Shown here: piece after piece, positions 27,395-34,832 of the stretch
Numbering within the stretch: the stretch's first letter is position 1
Layout: each line of letters opens with the position of its first letter
Assembly (NCBI GenBank): GCA_036723735.1
Contig: DAIMGT010000002.1
Location: forward strand, 59,408-123,407
DNA length: 64,000 nt
From: UBA4656 sp002405525
Lineage (GTDB): Bacteria; Pseudomonadota; Gammaproteobacteria; Xanthomonadales; Ahniellaceae
Direction of reading: 5' to 3'
Program-made: the position numbers and the translations under genes
The notes under the pieces: model-generated
The model's database searches: none
What the model saw: only the letters and a program-made list of their open reading frames with translations
Told to the model about the DNA's origin: nothing

Positions 27395-28152
27395 GTCTCG
27401 CGCTGCGTTTCCTCGGCGTCGGCGGCGCGCAGGCGGTGGAGCTGGGGTCCTCCAACGCCGTCCTCGAACGCGATGGCGCGCCGCTGCTGACCATCGACTG
27501 TGGTCCCGAGGGGCTGACGGCCTTCCTTGACGCCTACCGCACGATCCCGTCGGCGCTGTTCATCACTCACGCCCACTTGGACCACGTCGGCGGGCTGGAG
27601 CGGCTGTTCTACCGTGCCTATTTCGATCCGCAGCGCCGCGCTCGCGTTCGCTTGTACCTTCCCTTGGGCGTGATCGGTGTCGTGCACGACCGGCTGGCGA
27701 CCTATCCCAATGCGATCGCAGAGGGCAGCGGCAATTTCTGGGACGCGTTCCAGTTGATTCCGGTGCAGCGTGGCTTCTGGCACGAGGGAATGTGGTTCGA
27801 CGTTTTTCCGGTGCGCCACCACGCGCCGGGTTCGGCCTGCGGCCTCGGCCTGCGCGGCAGCTTCGTCTGGACCGGCGACACGCGGCCGATCCCCGAGGCG
27901 CTGGCGCACTACGGGCGCGGCGACGAACTGATCGCGCACGACTGCGCGCTGCGCGGCAACCCTTCGCACACCGGGGTCGATGAACTCGAGCGCGACTATC
28001 CGGCGGAGCTGCGCCGGCGCTTCGTGCTCTATCACTACGGATCGGCGGCGGATGGCGAGACGCTGCGTTCCCGTGGGCATCGGGTCGCGCATGCGGGTGA
28101 GTCGTTCGCGCTGGCCGACCACGAGCCGGCAGCGGATGCCGGTCGTGGCTAA
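27391..28152 (+). CDS. MBL-fold metallo-hydrolase (RNase Z/PhnP-like), function unknown
   Basis: The 253-residue protein begins at a GTG that overlaps the kdkA stop (GTGA). Metal ligands are visible: THAHLDHVGG (HxHxDH, near residue 60), histidines in PVRHHAPG, aspartate in WTGDTR and histidine in LYHYGS. This places it in the metallo-beta-lactamase superfamily, cytoplasmic type without a signal peptide. It overlaps moaA by 17 bases, linking the LPS and molybdopterin genes in one transcript. Substrate not predictable. Confidence 0.82.
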   Translation: MSLALRFLGVGGAQAVELGSSNAVLERDGAPLLTIDCGPEGLTAFLDAYRTIPSALFITHAHLDHVGGLERLFYRAYFDPQRRARVRLYLPLGVIGVVHDRLATYPNAIAEGSGNFWDAFQLIPVQRGFWHEGMWFDVFPVRHHAPGSACGLGLRGSFVWTGDTRPIPEALAHYGRGDELIAHDCALRGNPSHTGVDELERDYPAELRRRFVLYHYGSAADGETLRSRGHRVAHAGESFALADHEPAADAGRG

Positions 28153-29188
28153 GCGGATCCCGCTTGCGGTGATCGACGACTGCCGGCCGCGCGACCGCCG
28201 CGGCCGGCCGCTGCGCGACCTGCGCATCTCGGTGGTCGATCGCTGCAATTTCCGCTGCCCCTACTGCATGCCGGAGAGCCGCTACCCGCGCGACGATGGG
28301 GCCGACACCGCAGCCGACCGCCTGACTGCGGCCGAAATTGTCCGCATCGCCCGCGCTTTCGTCGCGCTGGGCGTCGACAAGCTGCGCCTGACCGGGGGCG
28401 AGCCGCTGCTGCGACGCGACCTGCCCGACATCGTGGCGCGTCTTGCCGCAATCGAAGGCGTGCGCGACCTGGCGCTCACCACCAACGGCAGCCTGCTGGC
28501 CGCGCACGCCGCCGGGCTGCGCGCCGCCGGACTGCGACGGCTGACGGTGAGCCTGGACGCGATCGACGCGGTCCTGTTCGCGCGGATGAGCGGCGGCCGC
28601 GGCGACGTGGCCGCGGTGCTGGACGGCATCGCCGCGGGCGAGGCTGCGGGCTTCCGGCCGATCAAGGTCAACGCGGTGCTGCAGCGCGGCGTCAACGATT
28701 CCGAGGTCGAGGCGCTGGTGGCGCGATTCCGCGGCAGCGGCCATGTGCTTCGCTTCATCGAGTACATGGACGTCGGCACCTGCAATCGCTGGCAGCCGAC
28801 GGCCGTGGTGCCGAGCGCGGAGATCGTCGCGCGCGTCAATTCCCGTTGGCCGATCCGTCCGCTACAGCGCTCCTACCGGGGCGAGGTGGCCGAGCGCTGG
28901 GCGTTCGAGGACGGCGCCGGCGAGATCGGCTTCGTGTCCTCGGTCAGCGCGCCGTTCTGCGGCGACTGCCACCGTGCGCGGCTGTCGTCCGAGGGGCGCC
29001 TGTATTCCTGCCTGTTCGCGGCAAGCGGCGCCGATCTGCGGCCCGTGCTTCGCGGCGACGACGCGTCGCTGCGCGAGGCCATCGCGTCGGTATGGCGCGC
29101 GCGCGTCGATCGCCATTCCGAACTGCGCGCCGGAATCACCGCCGACCCGCCGCCGGCGCGCGTCGAGATGTACCGGATCGGAGGCTGA
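28136..29188 (+). CDS. moaA: GTP 3',8-cyclase MoaA (radical SAM, molybdenum cofactor)
   Basis: The 350-residue protein has the radical SAM cluster motif CNFRCPYC, the LRLTGGEPLLRRDL motif, a second C-terminal iron-sulphur site (CGDCHRARLSS...C) and the C-terminal GG typical of MoaA. It makes 3',8-cH2GTP, the first step of molybdopterin synthesis. Two starts are possible: ATG 28136 (used) and GTG 28145. moaC follows two bases after the stop. Confidence 0.96.
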   Translation: MPVVAKRIPLAVIDDCRPRDRRGRPLRDLRISVVDRCNFRCPYCMPESRYPRDDGADTAADRLTAAEIVRIARAFVALGVDKLRLTGGEPLLRRDLPDIVARLAAIEGVRDLALTTNGSLLAAHAAGLRAAGLRRLTVSLDAIDAVLFARMSGGRGDVAAVLDGIAAGEAAGFRPIKVNAVLQRGVNDSEVEALVARFRGSGHVLRFIEYMDVGTCNRWQPTAVVPSAEIVARVNSRWPIRPLQRSYRGEVAERWAFEDGAGEIGFVSSVSAPFCGDCHRARLSSEGRLYSCLFAASGADLRPVLRGDDASLREAIASVWRARVDRHSELRAGITADPPPARVEMYRIGG

Positions 29189-29190
29189 GC

Positions 29191-29691
29191 ATGGCCGCGC
29201 GCAAGGTCAAGGCGACGCTGTCGCACGTCGACGTGGCGGGGCGACCCGGCATGGTGGATGTTTCGGCCAAGGCGCCGACGGTGCGCGAGGCCGCGGCCGA
29301 GTGCCTGGTGGTGCTGCCGCAGGCCGCCGCCGACGCGCTGCGCGAGGGCGGTTTGCGGACCAAGAAGGGGCCTGTGTTCGATACCGCGATCGTTGCCGGC
29401 ACGCTCGCCGCCAAGCGCACGCACGAACTGATCCCGTTCTGCCACCCTCTGGCGATCGACGCTTGCCGGATCGGCGTGGCCTTTGCCGGCGAGCGGACGG
29501 TTCGCATCACCTGCCGCGTGGGCACGCTGGCGCGGACCGGCGTGGAGATGGAGGCGCTCACCGGCGCCACGGTGGCCGCGCTGACGATCTACGACATGTG
29601 CAAGGCGCTCGGCCAGGGCATCGAGATTGGGCCTGCCAGGCTCGTGGCCAAGCGCGGCGGGCGCAGCGGACGCGGCTCGACCGTACCATGA
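29191..29691 (+). CDS. moaC: Cyclic pyranopterin monophosphate synthase MoaC
   Basis: The 166-residue protein contains HVDVAGRPGMVDVS near the N terminus, the LIPFCHPL motif and the active-site segment GVEMEALTGATVAALTIYDMCKA. With MoaA it makes cyclic pyranopterin monophosphate. Length fits (about 160). Its stop overlaps the moaD start (ATGA). Confidence 0.97.
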   Translation: MAARKVKATLSHVDVAGRPGMVDVSAKAPTVREAAAECLVVLPQAAADALREGGLRTKKGPVFDTAIVAGTLAAKRTHELIPFCHPLAIDACRIGVAFAGERTVRITCRVGTLARTGVEMEALTGATVAALTIYDMCKALGQGIEIGPARLVAKRGGRSGRGSTVP

Positions 29692-29924
29692 GGGTTCGTG
29701 TGCGCTATTTTGCCAGCCTGCGCGACGCCGCGGGCTGCGACGCGGAGACGGTGGAGGCGGCGTGCGGTCTGCCCGAGCTGTACCGTGCGCTTGCCGAGCG
29801 GCACGGTTTCGGCCTGCCCGCCGCACGCCTGCGGGTGGCGGTCAACGGCGAGTTCGCCGCGTGGGATTCGCCTTTGTCCGAGAGCGACGAAGTCGTTTTC
29901 ATCCCGCCGGTCTCGGGTGGCTGA
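29688..29924 (+). CDS. moaD: Molybdopterin synthase sulphur-carrier subunit MoaD
   Basis: The 78-residue ubiquitin-like protein ends in the required Gly-Gly (FIPPVSGG), the site of thiocarboxylation, and starts MRVRVRYFASLRDAAG. It donates sulphur to the dithiolene of molybdopterin within the MoaD-MoaE complex. It overlaps moaC by four bases and moaE by eight. Confidence 0.96.
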   Translation: MRVRVRYFASLRDAAGCDAETVEAACGLPELYRALAERHGFGLPAARLRVAVNGEFAAWDSPLSESDEVVFIPPVSGG

Positions 29925-30336
29925 GGTGTTCGCGCTGTCCGAGCGTCCAATCGATGCGGCCGCGCTGCGTGCGCGGCTGGCGCACCACGCCGCTGGCGGG
30001 GTCTGTGTATTCGAGGGCGTGGTGCGCGACCGCAACGACGGCCGGCGGGTAGCCTCGCTCCGCTACGAGGCCTACGCGGAACTGGCGCAGCGCGAGGGCG
30101 AGCGGGTGGTCGGTGAGGCACTCGCGCGCTGGCCGCTGCTCGGCGTGGCTTGCATGCACCGCACCGGCGAGCTGGCGCTGGGCGATCTCGCGGTTTGGGT
30201 CGGGGTGGCGGCGGGGCACCGCGCGGAAGCATTCGATGCGTGCCGCTTCCTGATCGATTCGATCAAGGGCAGGCTGCCGATCTGGAAGCGCGAAGACTAC
30301 GCGGATGGCGGCGGAACGCGCTGGCTGCATCCCTGA
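29917..30336 (+). CDS. moaE: Molybdopterin synthase catalytic subunit MoaE
   Basis: The roughly 139-residue protein has GVCVFEGVVRDRNDG near the N terminus, LRYEAY, and the C-terminal lysine-containing IDSIKGRLPIWKRE motif. It converts cyclic pyranopterin monophosphate to molybdopterin with MoaD. No ATG fits; GTG at 29917 (inside moaD) or GTG at 29926 are the options. It closes the moaA-C-D-E operon. Confidence 0.95.
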   Translation: MAEVFALSERPIDAAALRARLAHHAAGGVCVFEGVVRDRNDGRRVASLRYEAYAELAQREGERVVGEALARWPLLGVACMHRTGELALGDLAVWVGVAAGHRAEAFDACRFLIDSIKGRLPIWKREDYADGGGTRWLHP

Positions 30337-30359
30337 TTCGCCGGGTCGCAGTGTCGTCC

Positions 30360-30381
30360 CGCGCCCGCCATTGCGGGCGCG
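30360..30381 (+). other. GC-rich hairpin after moaE
   Basis: The nine-pair perfect stem CGCGCCCGC/GCGGGCGCG has a CATT loop 23 bases past the moaE stop. There is no T-tract, so it may be a pause or RNA-stability element instead of an intrinsic terminator. Confidence 0.45.
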
Positions 30382-30397
30382 CGGCGCAGCTCGCGGT

Positions 30398-30426
30398 TTG
30401 GCGCGGCCCCCGGGTTCCAGTAGACT
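30398..30426 (+). promoter_or_regulatory. sigma70-like promoter for tRNA-Ser(GGA)
   Basis: TTGGCG, a 17-base spacer and TAGACT, about 77 bases before the tRNA. Confidence 0.55.
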
Positions 30427-30502
30427 CCTCGTCCCGGTGCATGGCGGGCAGCCCTGTGCTGCACGCTCCGGCCTGTCGCGGATGCGGCCGGTGCCCGGAC
30501 GC

Positions 30503-30595
30503 GGAGAGGTGTCCGAGTGGTTGAAGGAGCACGCCTGGAAAGTGTGTATACGGCTTATCCCCGTATCGCGGGTTCGAATCCCGCCCTCTCCGCCA
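30503..30595 (+). tRNA. tRNA-Ser (anticodon GGA)
   Basis: Acceptor GGAGAGG pairs with CCTCTCC, then G and encoded CCA. The stem CACGC/GTGTG encloses CTGGAAA, giving GGA. A long variable arm with a paired CGG...CCG stem is present. Confidence 0.97.
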
Positions 30596-30692
30596 GCGTT
30601 CGCAGCATGATGTGACAGCTGCGTGGCGCCGCGGTCGGGCGCGGCGCAGGCAGGCCGCGGGGGCCCGGTGGTTCTCGCGACGCAAGGCTTCG

Positions 30693-30795
<103 letters not shown>

Positions 30796-30872
30796 GGGGC
30801 CGCCACCCCTGCGCCGTGCGTGGCGGCAGCGCCCTGCGGTTGGCACAATCGGTCATCTGCCGGAAGCACCTC

Positions 30873-32651
30873 GTGTCCTATCAGGTCCTCGCCCGCAAGT
30901 GGCGCCCCCGACGCTTCGCCGAGCTGGTCGGCCAGGAGCACGTGGTGCGTGCGCTCACCCACGCGCTGGATTCCGGTCGCATTCACCATGCGTTCCTGTT
31001 CACCGGCACGCGCGGAGTCGGCAAGACCACCATCGCGCGGATCTTCGCCAAGAGTCTCAATTGCGAGCGCGGCGTCGGCTCCGAGCCCTGCGGCGAGTGC
31101 GGAATCTGCCGTGACATCGACGCCGGCCGCTTCCTCGACCTTCTCGAGATCGACGCCGCCAGCAACACCGGCGTCGAGAACGTGCGCGAACTGATCGAGA
31201 GCGCCCAGTATCGTCCGACCCGCGGCGGCTACAAGGTCTACCTCGTGGACGAGGTGCACATGCTGTCGCGCAGTGCTTTCAATGCGCTGCTGAAGACGCT
31301 GGAGGAGCCGCCCGAGCACGCCAAGTTCCTGCTCGCCACCACCGATCCGCAACGGCTGCCGGTCACGGTCCTGTCGCGTTGTCTGCAGTTCAACCTCAAG
31401 CGATTGAGCGACGAACAGATCGCAGGCCAGGTGTCGCGCATCCTTGCCGCCGAGGGCATCGGGCACGATGCGGACTCGGTGGCGGAGATTGCGCGCGGCG
31501 GCAACGGGTCGATGCGCGATGCGCTGTCTCTGCTCGACCAGGCGATCGCCTACGGTGGCGGCCGGCTTGCCGGCCCCGAGGTGCGGGCGATGCTCGGCAC
31601 TGTCGACCGCGCCAGCCTCTCCGGCCTGCTCGAGGCGATCTCCGCCGGCGATGCCGCGGCGCTGTTCGCTCGAGTGGCCGAGCTGGCCGAGTTTGCGCCC
31701 GACTTCGGCACCGTGCTGGACGAACTCGCCGCCAACCTGCACCGCATCCAGTTGCATCAGTTCCTCGGCGGCGGCACGGAACCGGACGCCGCGCTCGCCC
31801 GGGCCCTGGCGCCGGAGCAGGTTCAGCTGCTGTACCAGATCGCGATCATCGGACGCCGCGACCTCGGCATGGCCCCGGGCCCGCGCGCCGGCTTCGAGAT
31901 GACACTGCTGCGGATGCTCGCGTTCCGGCCCGACGACGGCAGCCCCGGCACGGCGCGCCCGCTCGCGGCAGCGGCCGTGGGATCCGTTGCAGCCGTGGCA
32001 TCGAAGCGATCACCTGCAGGCGCGCCCGAACCCCCTGTCGCCCCAGCGTCGCGCGTCGCGCCAGAGGCTGCGGTTCTGCCGTCGACCGGCGGGTCGGTCG
32101 TCGCGCCCCGGGTGGTGCCGGCGCTGCCGCCCGGCATTTTCGACGAACCTGCGACAGTCCGGCGCCCCGCACAAGCGCATGTCGCCGCAGGCTTGGCTGC
32201 GCCGCGCGTGGCCGAATCGGCCGCGGCGTCTGCCGTTCCCCCGCTCGCACCGCAGCCCGCAATGTCCGCCGAACGCTGGGCCGCGCTGCTGGCTGCCGCG
32301 GCGCTGCGCGGGCCGCTGCGTGAACTGGCGCACAATGCGGTGCCGCTGACACTGGAGGACGGAAACCTGCGCATCGGGGTGGCATCCCAGTTCGAGCACC
32401 TGCGCAGTGACGCGCTGGTGCGCGCGCTGGCCGCGGCGCTTGCGCCGGCGCTGGGCGCGGGCCTCAGGGTGCAGGTGGTGGCGCTCGACACTGCGGCCGA
32501 AACCCTGGCCGAGCGCGAGCGGCGCGAGCAGGCGCAGCGCCAGTCGCGCGCCGAAGCGTCGATCGCCGCCGATCCGGTGGTTCAGGTCCTGATCCAGCAT
32601 TTCGATGCGCGCGTCGTCCCGCAGACGACGCGCTCCACCCAACCGGAGTGA
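30873..32651 (+). CDS. dnaX: DNA polymerase III subunits tau/gamma
   Basis: The 592-residue AAA+ clamp-loader subunit starts at a GTG giving MSYQVLARKWRPRRFAELVGQ, the canonical N terminus. It contains Walker A GTRGVGKTT, four zinc-binding cysteines (CERGVGSEPCGECGIC), VDEVHMLS and sensor motif LLATTDPQRLPVTVLSRC. A proline/alanine-rich linker follows from about residue 355, then the tau C-terminal domain that binds DnaE. No A-rich slippery site like that of E. coli was seen, so a separate gamma form is not indicated. ybaB follows in four bases. Confidence 0.97.
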   Translation: MSYQVLARKWRPRRFAELVGQEHVVRALTHALDSGRIHHAFLFTGTRGVGKTTIARIFAKSLNCERGVGSEPCGECGICRDIDAGRFLDLLEIDAASNTGVENVRELIESAQYRPTRGGYKVYLVDEVHMLSRSAFNALLKTLEEPPEHAKFLLATTDPQRLPVTVLSRCLQFNLKRLSDEQIAGQVSRILAAEGIGHDADSVAEIARGGNGSMRDALSLLDQAIAYGGGRLAGPEVRAMLGTVDRASLSGLLEAISAGDAAALFARVAELAEFAPDFGTVLDELAANLHRIQLHQFLGGGTEPDAALARALAPEQVQLLYQIAIIGRRDLGMAPGPRAGFEMTLLRMLAFRPDDGSPGTARPLAAAAVGSVAAVASKRSPAGAPEPPVAPASRVAPEAAVLPSTGGSVVAPRVVPALPPGIFDEPATVRRPAQAHVAAGLAAPRVAESAAASAVPPLAPQPAMSAERWAALLAAAALRGPLRELAHNAVPLTLEDGNLRIGVASQFEHLRSDALVRALAAALAPALGAGLRVQVVALDTAAETLAERERREQAQRQSRAEASIAADPVVQVLIQHFDARVVPQTTRSTQPE

Positions 32652-32655
32652 TGCC

Positions 32656-32979
32656 ATGCGGGGTCCGCTCGGAAACCTGATGCAGCAGGCGCAGCGCATG
32701 CAGGAGAACCTGAAGCGCGCGCAGGAGGAGGTCGCGGCGCTGGAGGCCACCGGCCAGGCCGGTGGCAACATGGTCGCGGTGACGATCAACGGAAGGCACG
32801 AGGTCAAACGGGTCAGGATCGATCCGTCCGTGGCCGGCGGCGACGTCGAGATGCTGGAGGATCTCGTCGCCGCGGCGTGCAACGACGCCAACAACCGGAT
32901 CGCCGAGCTGACCCAGCAGCGGATGTCGGAGGTCGCCGGCGGGATGAACCTGCCGCCGGGCTTCAAGCTGCCTTTCTGA
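32656..32979 (+). CDS. ybaB: Nucleoid-associated protein YbaB/EbfC
   Basis: The 107-residue protein has the family pattern: GNLMQQAQRMQENLKRAQEEV helix, the central KRVRIDPS strand and the AAACNDANNRIAELTQQRM helix. It forms DNA-binding dimers. It sits between dnaX and recR, its standard position in bacteria. The start at 32656 is chosen because it gives the usual N terminus. Confidence 0.95.
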   Translation: MRGPLGNLMQQAQRMQENLKRAQEEVAALEATGQAGGNMVAVTINGRHEVKRVRIDPSVAGGDVEMLEDLVAAACNDANNRIAELTQQRMSEVAGGMNLPPGFKLPF

Positions 32980-33004
32980 TCCCTGTCGCTGCGCGCCCGC
33001 GCCC

Positions 33005-33601
33005 GTGTCGTCCTCGCCCCTGCTGCTCGAACTGATCGAGGCCCTGCGCTGTCTGCCTGGCGTGGGCGCCAAGAGCGCGCAACGCATGGCTTTCCACTTG
33101 CTGGAACGCGATCGGGATGGGGCGCGTCGCCTGGCCGGGCGGCTGGTCGAGGCGGTCGAGCGCATCGGCCACTGCCGGCGCTGCCGCACGTTCAGCGAGG
33201 CCGACCTGTGTGGCACCTGCGCGAGCGGCGCCCGCGACCTTTCCCTGCTGTGCGTGGTGGAGACGCCGGTCGACCAGTTGGCTGTGGAGCAGGCGACCGG
33301 CTATCGCGGGCTGTACTTCGTGCTGCTCGGCCGGCTGTCGCCGTTGGACGGGCTGGGGCCTGCCGAGATCGGTCTCGACCTGCTGGCCCAGCGCCTGCGC
33401 GAGGGGGAGGTGCGGGAGTTGATCGTCGCCACCAATCCCACGGTCGAGGGCGAGGCCACCGCCCACTACCTCGCGCAACTGGCGCGCGCGGCAGGCGTGC
33501 GGGCCAGTCGCATCGCCCACGGCGTTCCGATCGGTGGCGAACTGGAGTTCGTCGACCGCGGCACGCTGGCGCATGCGTTCGGAAGCCGACAGGCTCTGTA
33601 A
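33005..33601 (+). CDS. recR: Recombination mediator protein RecR
   Basis: The 198-residue protein begins at a GTG. It has the helix-hairpin-helix LPGVGAKSAQRMAFHLL (residues about 17-33), a four-cysteine zinc finger (CRRCRTF...CGTC, about 57-72) and a Toprim domain (VVETPVDQLAVE, ATNPTVEGEATAHYL). With RecF/RecO it loads RecA at gaps. Length is normal (about 200). Confidence 0.97.
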   Translation: MSSSPLLLELIEALRCLPGVGAKSAQRMAFHLLERDRDGARRLAGRLVEAVERIGHCRRCRTFSEADLCGTCASGARDLSLLCVVETPVDQLAVEQATGYRGLYFVLLGRLSPLDGLGPAEIGLDLLAQRLREGEVRELIVATNPTVEGEATAHYLAQLARAAGVRASRIAHGVPIGGELEFVDRGTLAHAFGSRQAL

Positions 33602-33764
33602 GCCGTGGCGGTGGACGGGCTGCAGGGCTTCGGGCCCGGGGCCCGCGGCCCGCGGCCCGCGTGAGAGGGGTCATCGCTGTCCCCGAGCCCTGTACCCTTG
33701 GCGTTCGGGGTCGAGCCAGCAGCGCCGCCAGGGCTGCAGCGTCCACGCCAACGAGCCACCGACG

Positions 33765-34106
33765 ATGCCAACCCTTTTCACCAGGATCATCCAGCGCGAG
33801 CTTCCAGCCCGGATCGTCTACGAGGACGAACACGTGGTCGGTTTCGCGGACATCAACCCGCAGGCGCCGGTCCACGTCCTGTTCGTGCCGCGGCGCGAGA
33901 TCGCCACGCTGAACGAACTCGGGGCCGCAGATGCCGACCTGGTCGGCCGTCTGGTGCTGGCCGCGGCGGCCTATGCAAAGCAGGAAGGCTTCGCGGAATC
34001 CGGCTACCGCACGGTCTTCAACTGCAACCGCGACGCGGGGCAGACAGTGTTCCACATCCACCTGCACCTGCTGGCCGGCCGCGTGCTGGCCTGGCCGCCG
34101 GGGTGA
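33765..34106 (+). CDS. hinT: HIT-family purine nucleoside phosphoramidase (HinT-like)
   Basis: The 113-residue protein starts MPTLFTRIIQRELPARIVYED and has the catalytic histidine triad HIHLHLL near residues 95-101. These homodimeric enzymes hydrolyse AMP-lysine and related phosphoramidates. The longer open frame upstream overlaps recR and is rejected. It ends three bases from the convergent slp-like gene. The spacer before it (33602-33764) contains tandem CCCGCGG units without an evident role. Confidence 0.93.
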   Translation: MPTLFTRIIQRELPARIVYEDEHVVGFADINPQAPVHVLFVPRREIATLNELGAADADLVGRLVLAAAAYAKQEGFAESGYRTVFNCNRDAGQTVFHIHLHLLAGRVLAWPPG

Positions 34107-34109
34107 TCC

Positions 34110-34673
34110 TCACTGCGGGTCCGGCGGCGATGCGGTCGGCGCCGCTTCGCGCGCCCGCACATGCGGCACCCGGTGGTAGCGGATCGAGGGCCACCACCAG
34201 CCGTGGTGACCGAGCGGCGACCAGAAATGATAGGGGGCGTAGCGATAGCGCGTATCGACGCGCTGCGGCCATAGGTGGATCGCTTCGGCGGCCACCCGCG
34301 GCAGATCCAGCGGGTAGTCGCCCACGGTGCGGGATTCGCTGCCGTCCGCGCTGCCGACCACGGTCACTTCGCGCCCGGCGGTGAACACCGCAGGATCGTA
34401 GAAGCCGGCGCGGCAGGCGAGGAAGCGCCCCTCGCTGTCGTCGGTCTCGCGCGGCCGCCCGTTGGCGGCCAGCGGGCGGGCGAGGATCTGGAAGCAGGTC
34501 CGGCCGGACTGCGGCTCGACCGCAATCACCGCGCCTCCCCAGCGCACACGCTCGCCCAGCGCGGCGGGCTCGCGCGGACTGCGCGAGACGAAGTCGCCCT
34601 GCAGGGGTTTCGGCGCGGTGGCGCAGCCGGCGATCAGGGCGAGCGTGGCGGCGATGGGCAGGCGAAGGTTCAT
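34110..34673 (-). CDS. slp: Slp-family outer membrane lipoprotein
   Basis: The 187-residue protein has a lipoprotein signal (LALIAGC, lipid-modified cysteine at residue 17). The Slp/YeaY-type domain includes VRWGGAVIAVEPQSGRTCFQIL and LAANGRP, typical of the family. The C terminus is rich in histidine, tryptophan and proline. Slp proteins are starvation-inducible outer membrane lipoproteins of unclear function. It is monocistronic and converges with hinT. Confidence 0.88.
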   Translation of the reverse strand: MNLRLPIAATLALIAGCATAPKPLQGDFVSRSPREPAALGERVRWGGAVIAVEPQSGRTCFQILARPLAANGRPRETDDSEGRFLACRAGFYDPAVFTAGREVTVVGSADGSESRTVGDYPLDLPRVAAEAIHLWPQRVDTRYRYAPYHFWSPLGHHGWWWPSIRYHRVPHVRAREAAPTASPPDPQ

Positions 34674-34832
34674 GCTCGACTCCAGGTGACGTCTCCAGGA
34701 CGGATGATGACCCGCTGGCGTCGCGCCTGCCGCGGCCGGCAGGGGCGAGTCCGGCGCTGCTGCGGAAGCGCCCCGCCGCGACCCCGGTCGGCAGCCGGGT
34801 TGCCCGTGGCATTCCGGCCCGCCGGGGGCCGC

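Noticed and set aside
30873..32651. Programmed frameshift in dnaX producing a gamma form
   Set aside because: No A-rich slippery heptamer was seen in the linker region.
33630..33661. Tandem CCCGCGG units before hinT as a regulatory repeat
   Set aside because: Short and consistent with GC-rich low complexity; no paired element or second site seen.
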